Shown here piece by piece: positions 53,635 through 61,900 of a stretch of 64,000 bases of DNA. The stretch lies in assembly GCA_963809925.1 (NCBI GenBank), contig CAWELH010000008.1, positions 682,001-746,000 on the forward strand, written 5' to 3'. This DNA is from DASQZK01 sp963809925. GTDB taxonomy: Bacteria > Bacteroidota > Bacteroidia > Bacteroidales > GCA-2748055. The position numbers and the translations under genes are program-made. Numbering within the stretch: the stretch's first letter is position 1; each line of letters begins with the position of its first letter. Under the pieces are notes generated by a model, which was not told where the DNA came from, ran no database searches, and saw nothing but the letters and a program-made list of their open reading frames with translations.

Positions 53635-53655
53635 TTGAGGTACTTGAATACTCAA
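53635..53655. promoter_or_regulatory. Candidate autoregulatory operator of the Rrf2 gene
   Basis: Arms TTGAG (53635-53639) and CTCAA (53651-53655) with the centre GTACTTGAATA give an imperfect 21-bp dyad 15-35 bp before the Rrf2 start. The TACTTGAATACT core has partial dyad symmetry of its own. Confidence 0.4.
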
Positions 53656-53731
53656 ATTTAAGAATTTTTTTGGTAGTTGGGGGGGGGAAGTTAGGAAGTT
53701 AAGGAGTTAGGGAGTAGTTGCCGATCTGTAG

Positions 53732-53749
53732 CCATGGGTTTACCCATGG
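53732..53749. repeat. Perfect hairpin CCATGGGTTTACCCATGG
   Basis: 8-bp perfect arms, 2-nt loop, preceded by ATCTGTAG as at 11064-11071. It marks the left border of repeat island 2. A G9 run (53679-53687) and CTCCCT-type words (reverse complement) precede it. Confidence 0.75.
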
Positions 53750-54447
53750 ACATCACCGCAAATCACTTTTATTGAACCACATAAGGCACATAAGTTCACA
53801 TAAGTTGTAGTTAAGTATCCATGGATGATAAATAATTAGAAATTCAAGATTTATTCAATATAATGTGATTTGACCTGCTACAATTTTCTTTGAACCACTC
53901 CCTACCGCGGAGCGGTAAAATTATAGTAGCCACGGTTACGTCCGTGGTTGAAACGCTCTCGATTCGCCAAACCCCGGAGGGGTTTAAAACATTTCCCATC
54001 CCGATCTCTCCAGGACATCACCGCAAATTACTTTTATTGAACCACATAAGGCACATAAGTTCACATAAGTTGCCATGGATGATAAAACAATTAAAATCCA
54101 AGTTCATTAATAACGTGATTTGACCTGCGACAATTTTCTTTGAACCACTCCCTACCGCGGAGCGGTAAAATTATAGTAGCCACGGTTACGTCCGTGGTTG
54201 AAACGCCCTCGATTGGCCAAACCCCGGAGGGGTTTAAAACATTTCCCATCCCGATCTCTCCAGGACATCACCGCAAATTACTTTTATTGAACCACATAAG
54301 GCACATAAGTTCACATAAGTTGCCATGGATGATAAATCAATTAAAATCCAAGTTCATTAATAACGTGATTTGACCTGCTACAATTTTCTTTGAACCACTC
54401 CCTACCGCGGAGCGGTAAAATTATAGTAGCCACGGTAACGTCCGTGG
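53748..54447. repeat. Repeat island 2, 250-265-bp units (three copies)
   Basis: Units start with GGACATCACCGC at 53748, 54013 and 54263 (spacings 265 and 250). Each has a tail with CATAAG words, AATCACGTTA-type sequence, CTTTGAACCACTCC, hairpin B (TACCGC/GCGGTA), TTATAGTAG, hairpin A (53930-53947, 54180-54197, 54430-54447) and, for the first two, hairpin C (AAACCCC/GGGGTTT). This is the inverted equivalent of 36545-37000 in island 1. Short reading frames in it are not real genes. Confidence 0.88.
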
Positions 54448-54589
54448 TAGGTGAAGTGATGTTTCCCGCGTCCCCGGAGGGTACGCCAATAATCCGGGCA
54501 TGGGAAAGGTTTTTTTTGATTTGATACTAACAAGTCTTAGGAAAATTTATTAAACCCCTCCGGGGTTTAGGGAATAGAGGGCGATTCAA
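54448..54589. repeat. Linker of repeat island 2
   Basis: Contains TTTCCCGCGTCCCCGGAGGG, an AAAGG-T8 tract and hairpin C at 54552-54568. Its reverse complement follows the same order as 36420-36544 of island 1, with matching blocks at the hairpin, the A-rich tract and the GGGGACGCGGGAAA block. Confidence 0.7.
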
Positions 54590-54773
54590 CCACGGACGTT
54601 ACCGTGGCTACTATAATTGAACCGCTCCGCGGTTGGGGAACCGGGAACGTTTCAACCACGGACGTAACCGTGGCTACTATAATTGAACCCCTCCGCGGTT
54701 GGGGAACAGGGAACGTTTCAACCACGGACGTGACCGTGGCTACTATAATTGATCCCCTCCGCGGTTGGGGAAC
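54590..54773. repeat. 66-bp tandem repeat, three copies
   Basis: Hairpin A at 54590-54607, 54656-54673 and 54722-54739, each followed by CTACTATAATTG, hairpin B (CCGCGG type) and GGGGAAC; spacing is exactly 66 bp. It represents the smallest repeating unit of the family. It is followed by about 65 bp of unique sequence before the radical SAM stop. Confidence 0.88.
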
Positions 54774-54839
54774 TGATAGTGCACCATCCACTGTCTTACC
54801 CTGACCACTAACCTGAATGATCTGCAAATCACCCTTTAT

Positions 54840-55622
54840 CTATGAAACCGTCAGATCCACATTGAAACCTTCGTCGGTAAGCAGTGATGCTATGCTTTGA
54901 AGTTCTTCGGCAGGGATCTTTACCAGATCATTGGCCGCGGTATCCCGTTCAAAGGTATAGACCATGATGGAATCCGGTTTGATTTGCCGGTAGGCAAGGA
55001 TCAGTGCATTCAGCTCATCATCGGTTGTATTGTCGATGTCAGCCAATGAATTTTTTCCCCTCAAAAACAGAGTTTGTAATGTCTTTGGTCCGTTGTATTC
55101 CCGAAGGTTTTTGATCACCTTGCCGAGGGTGATACCCGGCGATGGTTTGTTCAGCCGTTCAAAGGTCCGATCGATGGCTGTATCCAGTTTCAGAATATTC
55201 ACATCGAGTCGTGTCATGGCATTCCGGATACTCGTCTTGTGCAACAGTGTGGCATTGCTCAACAGGGTAATTCTGCACTCCGGGAAAAAGGCGTCCCTGA
55301 TCCGGACCGTATCTTCCGCAATTCCGGCAAACTCAGGATGCATTGTCGGCTCTCCGTTACCGGCAAAGGTGATCACATCGGGTACCTTGTCATCCTTCTT
55401 CATACCGGCCAAAACCTGCTCAAGCGCTTCCGCCACTTCCTGCCTTCCGGGGAGTTCCGAATTTTTTACCTTTTCAGTATGACTCCACCCGCATTCGCAG
55501 TATATACAATCATAATTGCAGTATTTTTTATCCAGGGGAAGAAGGTTTATCCCGAGGGAAACACCCAGTCGCCGTGAGCGGACCGGCCCAAATACGATTT
55601 TATCAAATAGAAATGTGCTCAT
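54840..55622 (-). CDS. Radical SAM protein (COG0731-like)
   Basis: 260 aa. The N-terminus FGPVRSRRLGVSLGINLLP is followed by the cluster-binding CNYDCIYC (CxxxCxxC) and CGW. ITFAGNGEPTMHPEF is the GNGEPT-type SAM-binding motif, LLSNATLLHK and ILKLDTAIDRTFERLNKP complete the barrel. It belongs to a group of short radical SAM proteins related to wyosine-type tRNA enzymes, but bacterial members are uncharacterised. Oxygen-sensitive, in keeping with the low-oxygen genes nearby. Confidence 0.88.
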   Translation of the reverse strand: MSTFLFDKIVFGPVRSRRLGVSLGINLLPLDKKYCNYDCIYCECGWSHTEKVKNSELPGRQEVAEALEQVLAGMKKDDKVPDVITFAGNGEPTMHPEFAGIAEDTVRIRDAFFPECRITLLSNATLLHKTSIRNAMTRLDVNILKLDTAIDRTFERLNKPSPGITLGKVIKNLREYNGPKTLQTLFLRGKNSLADIDNTTDDELNALILAYRQIKPDSIMVYTFERDTAANDLVKIPAEELQSIASLLTDEGFNVDLTVS

Positions 55623-55633
55623 ATTTATGTTGA

Positions 55634-55641
55634 CAAAGATA
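55634..55641 (-). promoter_or_regulatory. -7 element TATCTTTG for the radical SAM gene
   Basis: Exact match on the minus strand, 11 bp before the ATG at 55622. The transcript would have a very short leader. Confidence 0.55.
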
Positions 55642-55793
55642 CTGTTTTGAACCGTGAAAAAAGGGAGTCGTAGGAGCCGGATTAGTAAAGAGGCGAATAA
55701 TGCGTCAGCGTCGGACTCTACAGAAAATTATTAACCAGGCTGCCGTGCCATGGTTATAGCGTAACAACGGATCTGTCCGTTCTCTTCGCTGGT

Positions 55794-56210
55794 CTAAAGG
55801 CCGGCTTTTCGCAATTCCTCGATCACCTCATGGTCAGTGCCAATGATGTGTGCAAAAAACCATTCCGTCAGAAAAGCCAGCAGGTTGTTGCAGACCTTTT
55901 CTTCTCCACCGGTAAACTCGTCCTTAAAACGGACAATACCGGTTACAAAAGCCTGGTGCGATTTTTTGTGTTCCACCAGTTTCTTCATCTTCAAATCCTT
56001 ATAATAAATTTCTTCCCGGAGGCGGAAGTGTTCGACATAATGAACCAGTGAAAAAAAAATATCAGCCACCTGCTCCCTGCAAATATTTTGGTTGACAACA
56101 GTTTCAAGCCTCTTCACCACATTAAAAAAGTACATGTGCTGTTCATCAATGAAGTCTATCCCTGTATTGTAGCTGCTATCCCACAACGCTGGTAATGATT
56201 GTGACGGCAT
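55794..56210 (-). CDS. Bacteriohemerythrin
   Basis: 138 aa, a four-helix O2-binding di-iron protein. Ligands seen: His25 (GIDFIDEQH), His61 (VEHF), Glu66/67 (LREE), His81 and His85 (HKKSH), and His/Asp in FFAHIIGTD. In the family the helix-B His and Glu are four residues apart (HFxxEE), whereas here HFRLREE puts them five apart, so this site may be altered. It probably scavenges or senses oxygen. It stands between the radical SAM and amidohydrolase genes, all on the minus strand, but gaps of about 150-170 bp suggest separate transcription. Confidence 0.88.
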   Translation of the reverse strand: MPSQSLPALWDSSYNTGIDFIDEQHMYFFNVVKRLETVVNQNICREQVADIFFSLVHYVEHFRLREEIYYKDLKMKKLVEHKKSHQAFVTGIVRFKDEFTGGEEKVCNNLLAFLTEWFFAHIIGTDHEVIEELRKAGL

Positions 56211-56363
56211 AATATTCTTTTCTGTTTACGCTGCAAAAGCCTGAAAAACGATCAAACTTTACAGGTCAAAGTTTTACTTATCATAACCTTATCCGATACA
56301 AAATTAGATAGTTAAATAACGACAGTCCATGATTTAAGTCATTTTTAAGCGGGAAGGTGATTT

Positions 56364-57584
56364 TTACCTGTGTAAATGATTTTTATTTGCAGGTTCCATC
56401 ACCTTCACTTTTGTATCCCGGTTGAGTCTGAGAGTCTGAAGATCTGCCTTTAGGAGGAGGTTGATACCGGGTGACTTCCCGGCGTCGAAACTCCCCAGTG
56501 TATGGTCGAGACCCAGCGCCTCAGCTCCGTTGAGACATGCAAAACGGAGAAGCCGCGGTAGGTCTGTTTCGGTGGACTGATCCTGCAGCAACAAGAGTTC
56601 ACTGAGAATCGACAGGCGGTCGTTGGATGCCAGGCTGTCGGTGCCGATGCATACCATGTGTGGATACTTTTCCTGCAGGAAGGCAGGAGGAAGGCTTCCG
56701 GAAATGTACTGGTTTGAGGCGGGACAGAGCGACCACCATGTCCTTGTGGTATCGATTCCTGAATTATTGATGTCTTCTGCCGTGGTAGCAACATTGTGTA
56801 CAAGGAGCAGTCGATGACTTCTTCCGGCCATTTGCGATAGCCAGGACATGGAATTCATATCGTGCGGGACAACATCCGGCATGGGCAGTCCTCTATCCTT
56901 ATACATCCGGTATAACTGACCATCAGCCAATGCGATGAATAAATTTTCCTCTAAGGTTTCCTGGTTATGGATCGACAGAGGAAGCTTTGAGTTGCCATGG
57001 TTCCCTGAAATGAGCCTGAACAGCTTTTCGGATACCGCATAGGCTGAATGCGGCGTAAGCGTGACACTGATGTTAAAATCGTCCTCCGCATGCTTTAACA
57101 ATTGCAGTCCTTTGCTATAAATTCTGTCTGCAGCGCTGTTGTCGAAGCCAAAAAGCTCGATAAACGTGTGATACTGAAGTTTGCTCGCCGCTTTGACGGC
57201 AAAACTCTCGTCACTGTTGGAAATATCTCCGATCGCCACGATGCCTTCACTTCTCATCGCTTCATCCGCTTTCATCATGGCATCGGTCATGATTTCCTGA
57301 TCTGCCTCCCTTCCGCTAATAACAGCAGGTATGAAATATTCGAGACCCCCGCCCCTGCCAATCATTCCTCTGATATGCGAAAGTTCGAGATGACAATGGG
57401 TATTGATGAAGCCTGGACAGAGGATGCCATTGTAGAATTCAACATTTGCCTCCTCACGTCCGTTCTCCGGGGCTTCCCGAAGTGAAACGACACGTCCTTT
57501 ATCATCCATGGTAAGAATGCCATTGCGGATTAACCGGTCTCTTCCGTCGAAGATAAAATTGGCCGACAGTTTTCTCGCTGGCAT
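56364..57584 (-). CDS. Amidohydrolase family protein (possible aminodeoxyfutalosine deaminase)
   Basis: 406 aa, metal-dependent deaminase/hydrolase of the SsnA/TrzN/ATZ type. Metal ligands: HCH in PGFINTHCHLELSH, the His in SIHNQE with a Glu, HNV in LLVHNVATT, and the Asp in CIGTDSLASN; SLCPASNQYI also fits. Related proteins in Bacteroidota are annotated as aminodeoxyfutalosine deaminase of the futalosine menaquinone pathway, but no other menaquinone gene is visible here, so the substrate is uncertain. It follows the DUF4296 gene after 9 bp, in one operon. Confidence 0.82.
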   Translation of the reverse strand: MPARKLSANFIFDGRDRLIRNGILTMDDKGRVVSLREAPENGREEANVEFYNGILCPGFINTHCHLELSHIRGMIGRGGGLEYFIPAVISGREADQEIMTDAMMKADEAMRSEGIVAIGDISNSDESFAVKAASKLQYHTFIELFGFDNSAADRIYSKGLQLLKHAEDDFNISVTLTPHSAYAVSEKLFRLISGNHGNSKLPLSIHNQETLEENLFIALADGQLYRMYKDRGLPMPDVVPHDMNSMSWLSQMAGRSHRLLLVHNVATTAEDINNSGIDTTRTWWSLCPASNQYISGSLPPAFLQEKYPHMVCIGTDSLASNDRLSILSELLLLQDQSTETDLPRLLRFACLNGAEALGLDHTLGSFDAGKSPGINLLLKADLQTLRLNRDTKVKVMEPANKNHLHR

Positions 57585-57593
57585 AAGAGGTAA

Positions 57594-57995
57594 CTATGAA
57601 TTTTTTGGGGGCTTTTCTTCTTCTTCCTTCTTAAAAGAAGGCTTTTTATCTTTCAGTTCATCGATCCTGAAATTGAGCCTGAGGATCACATCATCGTAAA
57701 TCTTCAGATATAGTTCAGGTCTGCGTGTATAGGAAACCATGGTGCTGTCGAACTGCGCCCTGGATACGCCAAACTTTTTAAAAATCTCAGAGTACACATT
57801 TACAGAATCTTCGGCACTGAACTTACGGTAAAATTCGGGGCCGTTGGTGATGGCGTCCATAAGATGAATATCCACCAGGATATCAACAAACTTATCCCGT
57901 GGAATGATATATTTATGCCTGATCTTTGCCGGTTGGCCACTGCACGACATCAGGAAAAGCAAGGTTGTAACGCCGAGGACCTTTATCATTCTCAT
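57594..57995 (-). CDS. DUF4296 family lipoprotein
   Basis: 133 aa with lipobox FLMSC near residue 18, so probably a lipoprotein. The mature part (IPRDKFVDILVDIHLMDAI, YSEIFKKFGVSRAQFDSTMVSYTRRPELYLKIYDDV) matches the DUF4296 family. Function unknown. The charged C-terminal tail is Lys/Glu-rich. Start at 57995 or 57989 (second Met); promoter elements lie only 5-20 bp upstream. Confidence 0.82.
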   Translation of the reverse strand: MRMIKVLGVTTLLFLMSCSGQPAKIRHKYIIPRDKFVDILVDIHLMDAITNGPEFYRKFSAEDSVNVYSEIFKKFGVSRAQFDSTMVSYTRRPELYLKIYDDVILRLNFRIDELKDKKPSFKKEEEEKPPKNS

Positions 57996-57999
57996 GTTG

Positions 58000-58015
58000 C
58001 AAAGTTACAAAAATA
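58000..58015 (-). promoter_or_regulatory. Two adjacent -7 elements before the DUF4296 gene
   Basis: On the minus strand TATTTTTG (complement of 58008-58015) is followed without a gap by TAACTTTG (complement of 58000-58007); both match TAnnTTTG. The inner one would give an almost leaderless transcript. Confidence 0.5.
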
Positions 58016-58083
58016 ACTTTCCCGCGGATTGATTTTCCGCCGAAAGCAAGTCATTCCCATTGAGAGTTGTACGGAAGAAGGGA

Positions 58084-58977
58084 TTACCTGATATCGTTAA
58101 AACGGTAACCGAACATGATTTCGTGTGTTCCCGAATTGTAGCTCCGGATACCTGTAATACCCAGGTCATAGGAATATCCGAAGAATATCTTACTGTTGTA
58201 TTCGTAACCGATCAGCACGGAAACGGCATCTTTATACCTGAATGACAAGCCACCCCAAACCATATCCTGGTATTCAATGACGGAAGATATATCGAACTGA
58301 ATGATTTTTGGTGCAGTCCCGGCAATGAGTGCTGCCGACTTCAGGGTGAAGTCGCGGTCGATTTCATAAGTATAGCCACCGGTAAGGTAAAAGTGGCTCT
58401 TAAGCTTGTTTAGCCCCGATTTCTGATCAAAGATCTTCAAGTTGTTATTAAAAAGCTGGCTGACGGAGAAACCGGCATACCATTCATCCGCATAGGCAAA
58501 CACACCCACACTGGCATCCGGCACATAAGTACTGTACACCACGGGCTGGATGGCGATGTCGGTCTGGTCTTTAATAATCATCTGAGAGCCGTCCATCTTA
58601 TACTGCATCAGTCCCATTGAAAGACCCCCTGAAATCTTGATATCCCTGTTGATCTCGACATTATAGGCGTAGGAACCTGAAAGGCCTGTGCGGCTTGTCG
58701 GTCCGGTAACGTCATTATACAGCGTTGCACCGAATCCCATAGGAAGCTTACGGTGAGGTCCGTTAATACTTAAGGTATTGGTAAGCGGGGGATCGGTAAT
58801 ACCTACCCACTGGAATCTGTGATTGGAGGTTACCTGATAGTAATCACGTGTGCCGGCCACCGCTGGGTTAAACAGAAAATCGTTGAACTGGTACTGGGTA
58901 AAATGAGGCAACTGCTGGGCGAAAAGTCCCGCCCAGGTCATGATCAACAGTACTGATATGAATAGTATCCGTTTCAT
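58084..58977 (-). CDS. PorP/SprF family T9SS protein (adhesin partner)
   Basis: 297 aa outer-membrane barrel. Signal peptide ending LFAQQ, then HFTQYQFNDFLFNPAVAGTRDYYQVTSNHRFQWVGITDPP, the PorP/SprF signature, and a C-terminal strand pattern ending HEIMFGYRFNDIR. The gene starts 1 bp after the stop of the giant SprB-like gene, the same arrangement as sprB-sprF, in which SprF is required for secretion or attachment of the adhesin. By analogy it serves this one. Confidence 0.93.
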   Translation of the reverse strand: MKRILFISVLLIMTWAGLFAQQLPHFTQYQFNDFLFNPAVAGTRDYYQVTSNHRFQWVGITDPPLTNTLSINGPHRKLPMGFGATLYNDVTGPTSRTGLSGSYAYNVEINRDIKISGGLSMGLMQYKMDGSQMIIKDQTDIAIQPVVYSTYVPDASVGVFAYADEWYAGFSVSQLFNNNLKIFDQKSGLNKLKSHFYLTGGYTYEIDRDFTLKSAALIAGTAPKIIQFDISSVIEYQDMVWGGLSFRYKDAVSVLIGYEYNSKIFFGYSYDLGITGIRSYNSGTHEIMFGYRFNDIR

Positions 58978-58978
58978 T

Positions 58979-61900
58979 CTACCGTATGATGGTTAATGGT
59001 CCCGTAATAGCCTTCGCTCCCTTATAGGGTACAATAACATAGTAATACGTGCCGATAGGTGCTACTTTTCCCTTATAGGTTCCATCCCATCGTTTATCGT
59101 CACTGTATCCCTTAGCGCCGAACAGCAGCTCACCCCAACGGTTATATACTTCCACAATGATGTCGGGGTATTCGTAGGCATTGTCGATGTCCCAGTAATC
59201 ATTCACACCGTCACCATTCGGTGAAAATGCAGTGTATACAAAGAGGTTGTCAGGTTTAATAACCGTAATCGTGTCGAGTTCGGTACAGCCGTCTTCGGTA
59301 ATTGCCATAACGATATATCTCGTGGTGACAAGTGGTGTGGCTACCGGAGTGGCAGTTGTGGAATCATCAAGGCTTTGAGTCGGTGTCCAGCTATAGCTTA
59401 TGAAGGGACCGCCGTCGGCATTCAGCGTGATATGATTGGCGGTCAGCACCGTATCGTTGCCTGCCGAAAGTCCGCCTTTCGGATAAACCGAGATAGTAAT
59501 GGTATCGATGTCATAACAATCATTCAAGCCTGCAGCGGTAAGTATGTAGGTCGAAGCCGTATCGATGGTTACAATCGGATTGGGGGCGTTCGGGTTGCTG
59601 AGACCGTCGGAAGGGTGCCATGTTACGGTTGTACCTCCCTGGCCCTGGAGTGTCAGTACCGATCCGGGACATACGGTGGTATCGGCACCGGCATAAGCAT
59701 TTACCGTGGTTATTGCGGGCACTTCGATGCTCTTATTTGCCGTACAGCCATTATCATCCGTCACTGTGAGCACATAGGTGCCCGCAGCCACATTGTTTAG
59801 ATCTTCGGTTGTGGCACCGTTCGACCAATCGTAGATAACGTTGCCGGCAGCTCCGTTCACCGTGATATCCACAACGCCATCCGTGCTGAGTGAACTGCAA
59901 GATGCCGGTGAAATATTGCTGAAAATACCAATGGTAATAGGTTCCGTGATCGTAATTGTATCAGTGAAATACCTTCCGTCCTCATCCCTTGCAAAGAGAT
60001 AATAATCCCCAGCAGTCAGATTCTCAAAAGTACCGGTATTCTGCCACGATGCACTGTCATCGATAGAATATTCAGCCTGACCTGTGGCATCGGTGGCATT
60101 CATCACAATGCTTCCATCGCCCGCACCGTTGCATGATATATCGTAAACTGTCACGATCACTGTGAGTGGCGGTACAGCACTTACTGTGACGGTCCGTTCA
60201 AAAGTACATCCGTTATCATCCCGAATGACGACATCGTAATCGCCTGCATCGAGATCTGTAAAATCGGTAGTGTTCACAAAGGGTCCTGTTATGCCGTTGA
60301 TGGAGAATACAAGACTTCCCGTTCCTCCTGATGCGTTCAGAATGCTTATCGATCCTTTGTTGAATTCATCCAGTGCCAGCGTGGTTGAAATGGTGGCAGT
60401 AATTGGTTCCGGACTGTCAATGATAATATCAGGTGAATCATTGGAACATCCGCTAGCGTCCCGGGTAAACACGGTATAACTGCCACCACCCAGGCTGCCA
60501 AAGCTGCCGGCGGGTTGCCAGTTGATACCGTCGATACTGTATTCGATAGCGCCTGTACCACCTGATAATTCATAATCTATCGATCCCGTTGAGTCGTATG
60601 AGCATGTCACCACATCGTTCGACACCATATTGACAACCGTCAGAGGCAGCGGTTCGCCGATTGTTATGGTATCGATATAAAGCTTGCAGCTCATCGCATC
60701 TTTCAGACTAAGGTAGTACGTAGCAGGTGCAAGGTTTGTAAAATCGCCCTGCGCCGTGTAGTTTGCCTCGTCGTCAATGGAATATTGGTAGGGTGATATA
60801 CCCCCCGAGGCATAAATATGAATTTCAGCGTTATCATCCGCTGCACAGAGGATGGCTGTGGTACGGACCGAGTCGATGTTCACTGCGGCGGGTTCTGTGA
60901 TATCAGCAGGGGCAGATGAGACAGGGCCGCAACCCTGGCTGTCGTCGACATCGACTGTATAGGTTCCTGGTGTAAGGTCTGTGAACATTCCTGTTGCATT
61001 ACTGATCCCGTCGGGTTGCAAAGTATAATTATATGGTGCTGTGCCACCCGCAGCGCTGATGCTTACTGTTCCGTCATCAGAACCGGCGCAGGTGATGTTC
61101 GTGGACGAGAAGGTTGCGATAGTTACCGGTGCAGGCTCATTCAGGGTGATCGTAGTATCCCTGCGACAATTGTTTGCATCGGTCACTGAGAGTGTATGAT
61201 CCCCGGCAAGCAGTGAATTGAAGACTCCGCCTGCGCCAAAAGCGCCGCCGTCGATAGCATATTTCAGTGCTCCGGTGCCTCCGGATGCGGTGACTTCCGC
61301 ACTTCCGTTGTTATTGCCGTTGCATCCTGTGATATCTGTCAGATTTATCGAGGTAAACGTGATCTTCGCAGGCCGACTGAGATTCACCACAGTGTCCTTC
61401 CTACAACTTTTGGTATCTGTAATGGCTATGACATGATCGCCCCCGGTGATATTATTGAAGATCCCGGAAAGATTGGGCACACCGGCATCCAGTTTGTAGT
61501 TTTTCACTCCGGTCCCGCCGGTAGCTTCAATGGCAATCTGTCCGTTTGTGTTATCGAAGCAGCCTGAAATATCTACCTGCGCATAATTTATGATCCTAAT
61601 CTGTGAAGGCTGGTTAATCAGGTTTTCATTCCCAAAGGCTGTACAACCAGATGCATCCTTCACCACGGTCTGATAGCTGCCTGCACCAAGATTCTGGAAG
61701 ATGGCAGTGGCATTGAAATCTAGTCCGTTATTGATGGAATACTGGTAAGGTGCTGTTCCGCCAACGACGGACAATATCCTGATCTCTCCGAGACTGTCAC
61801 CGTAGCACTTATTATTGTCTATCCGTATTTCACTGGCAACCTGGAGCTCATCAGGTTCTTGCACGGTGATCGTATCGCTTACGATACACATCCCTGCATC

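Noticed and set aside
54567..54827. 86-codon frame with VPQPRRGSIIVATVTSVVET repeats and similar 77-codon frames at 53890 and 54140
   Set aside because: They are translations of the 66-bp and 250-bp hairpin repeats, are present in both directions, and have no start signals or conservation that suggest protein.
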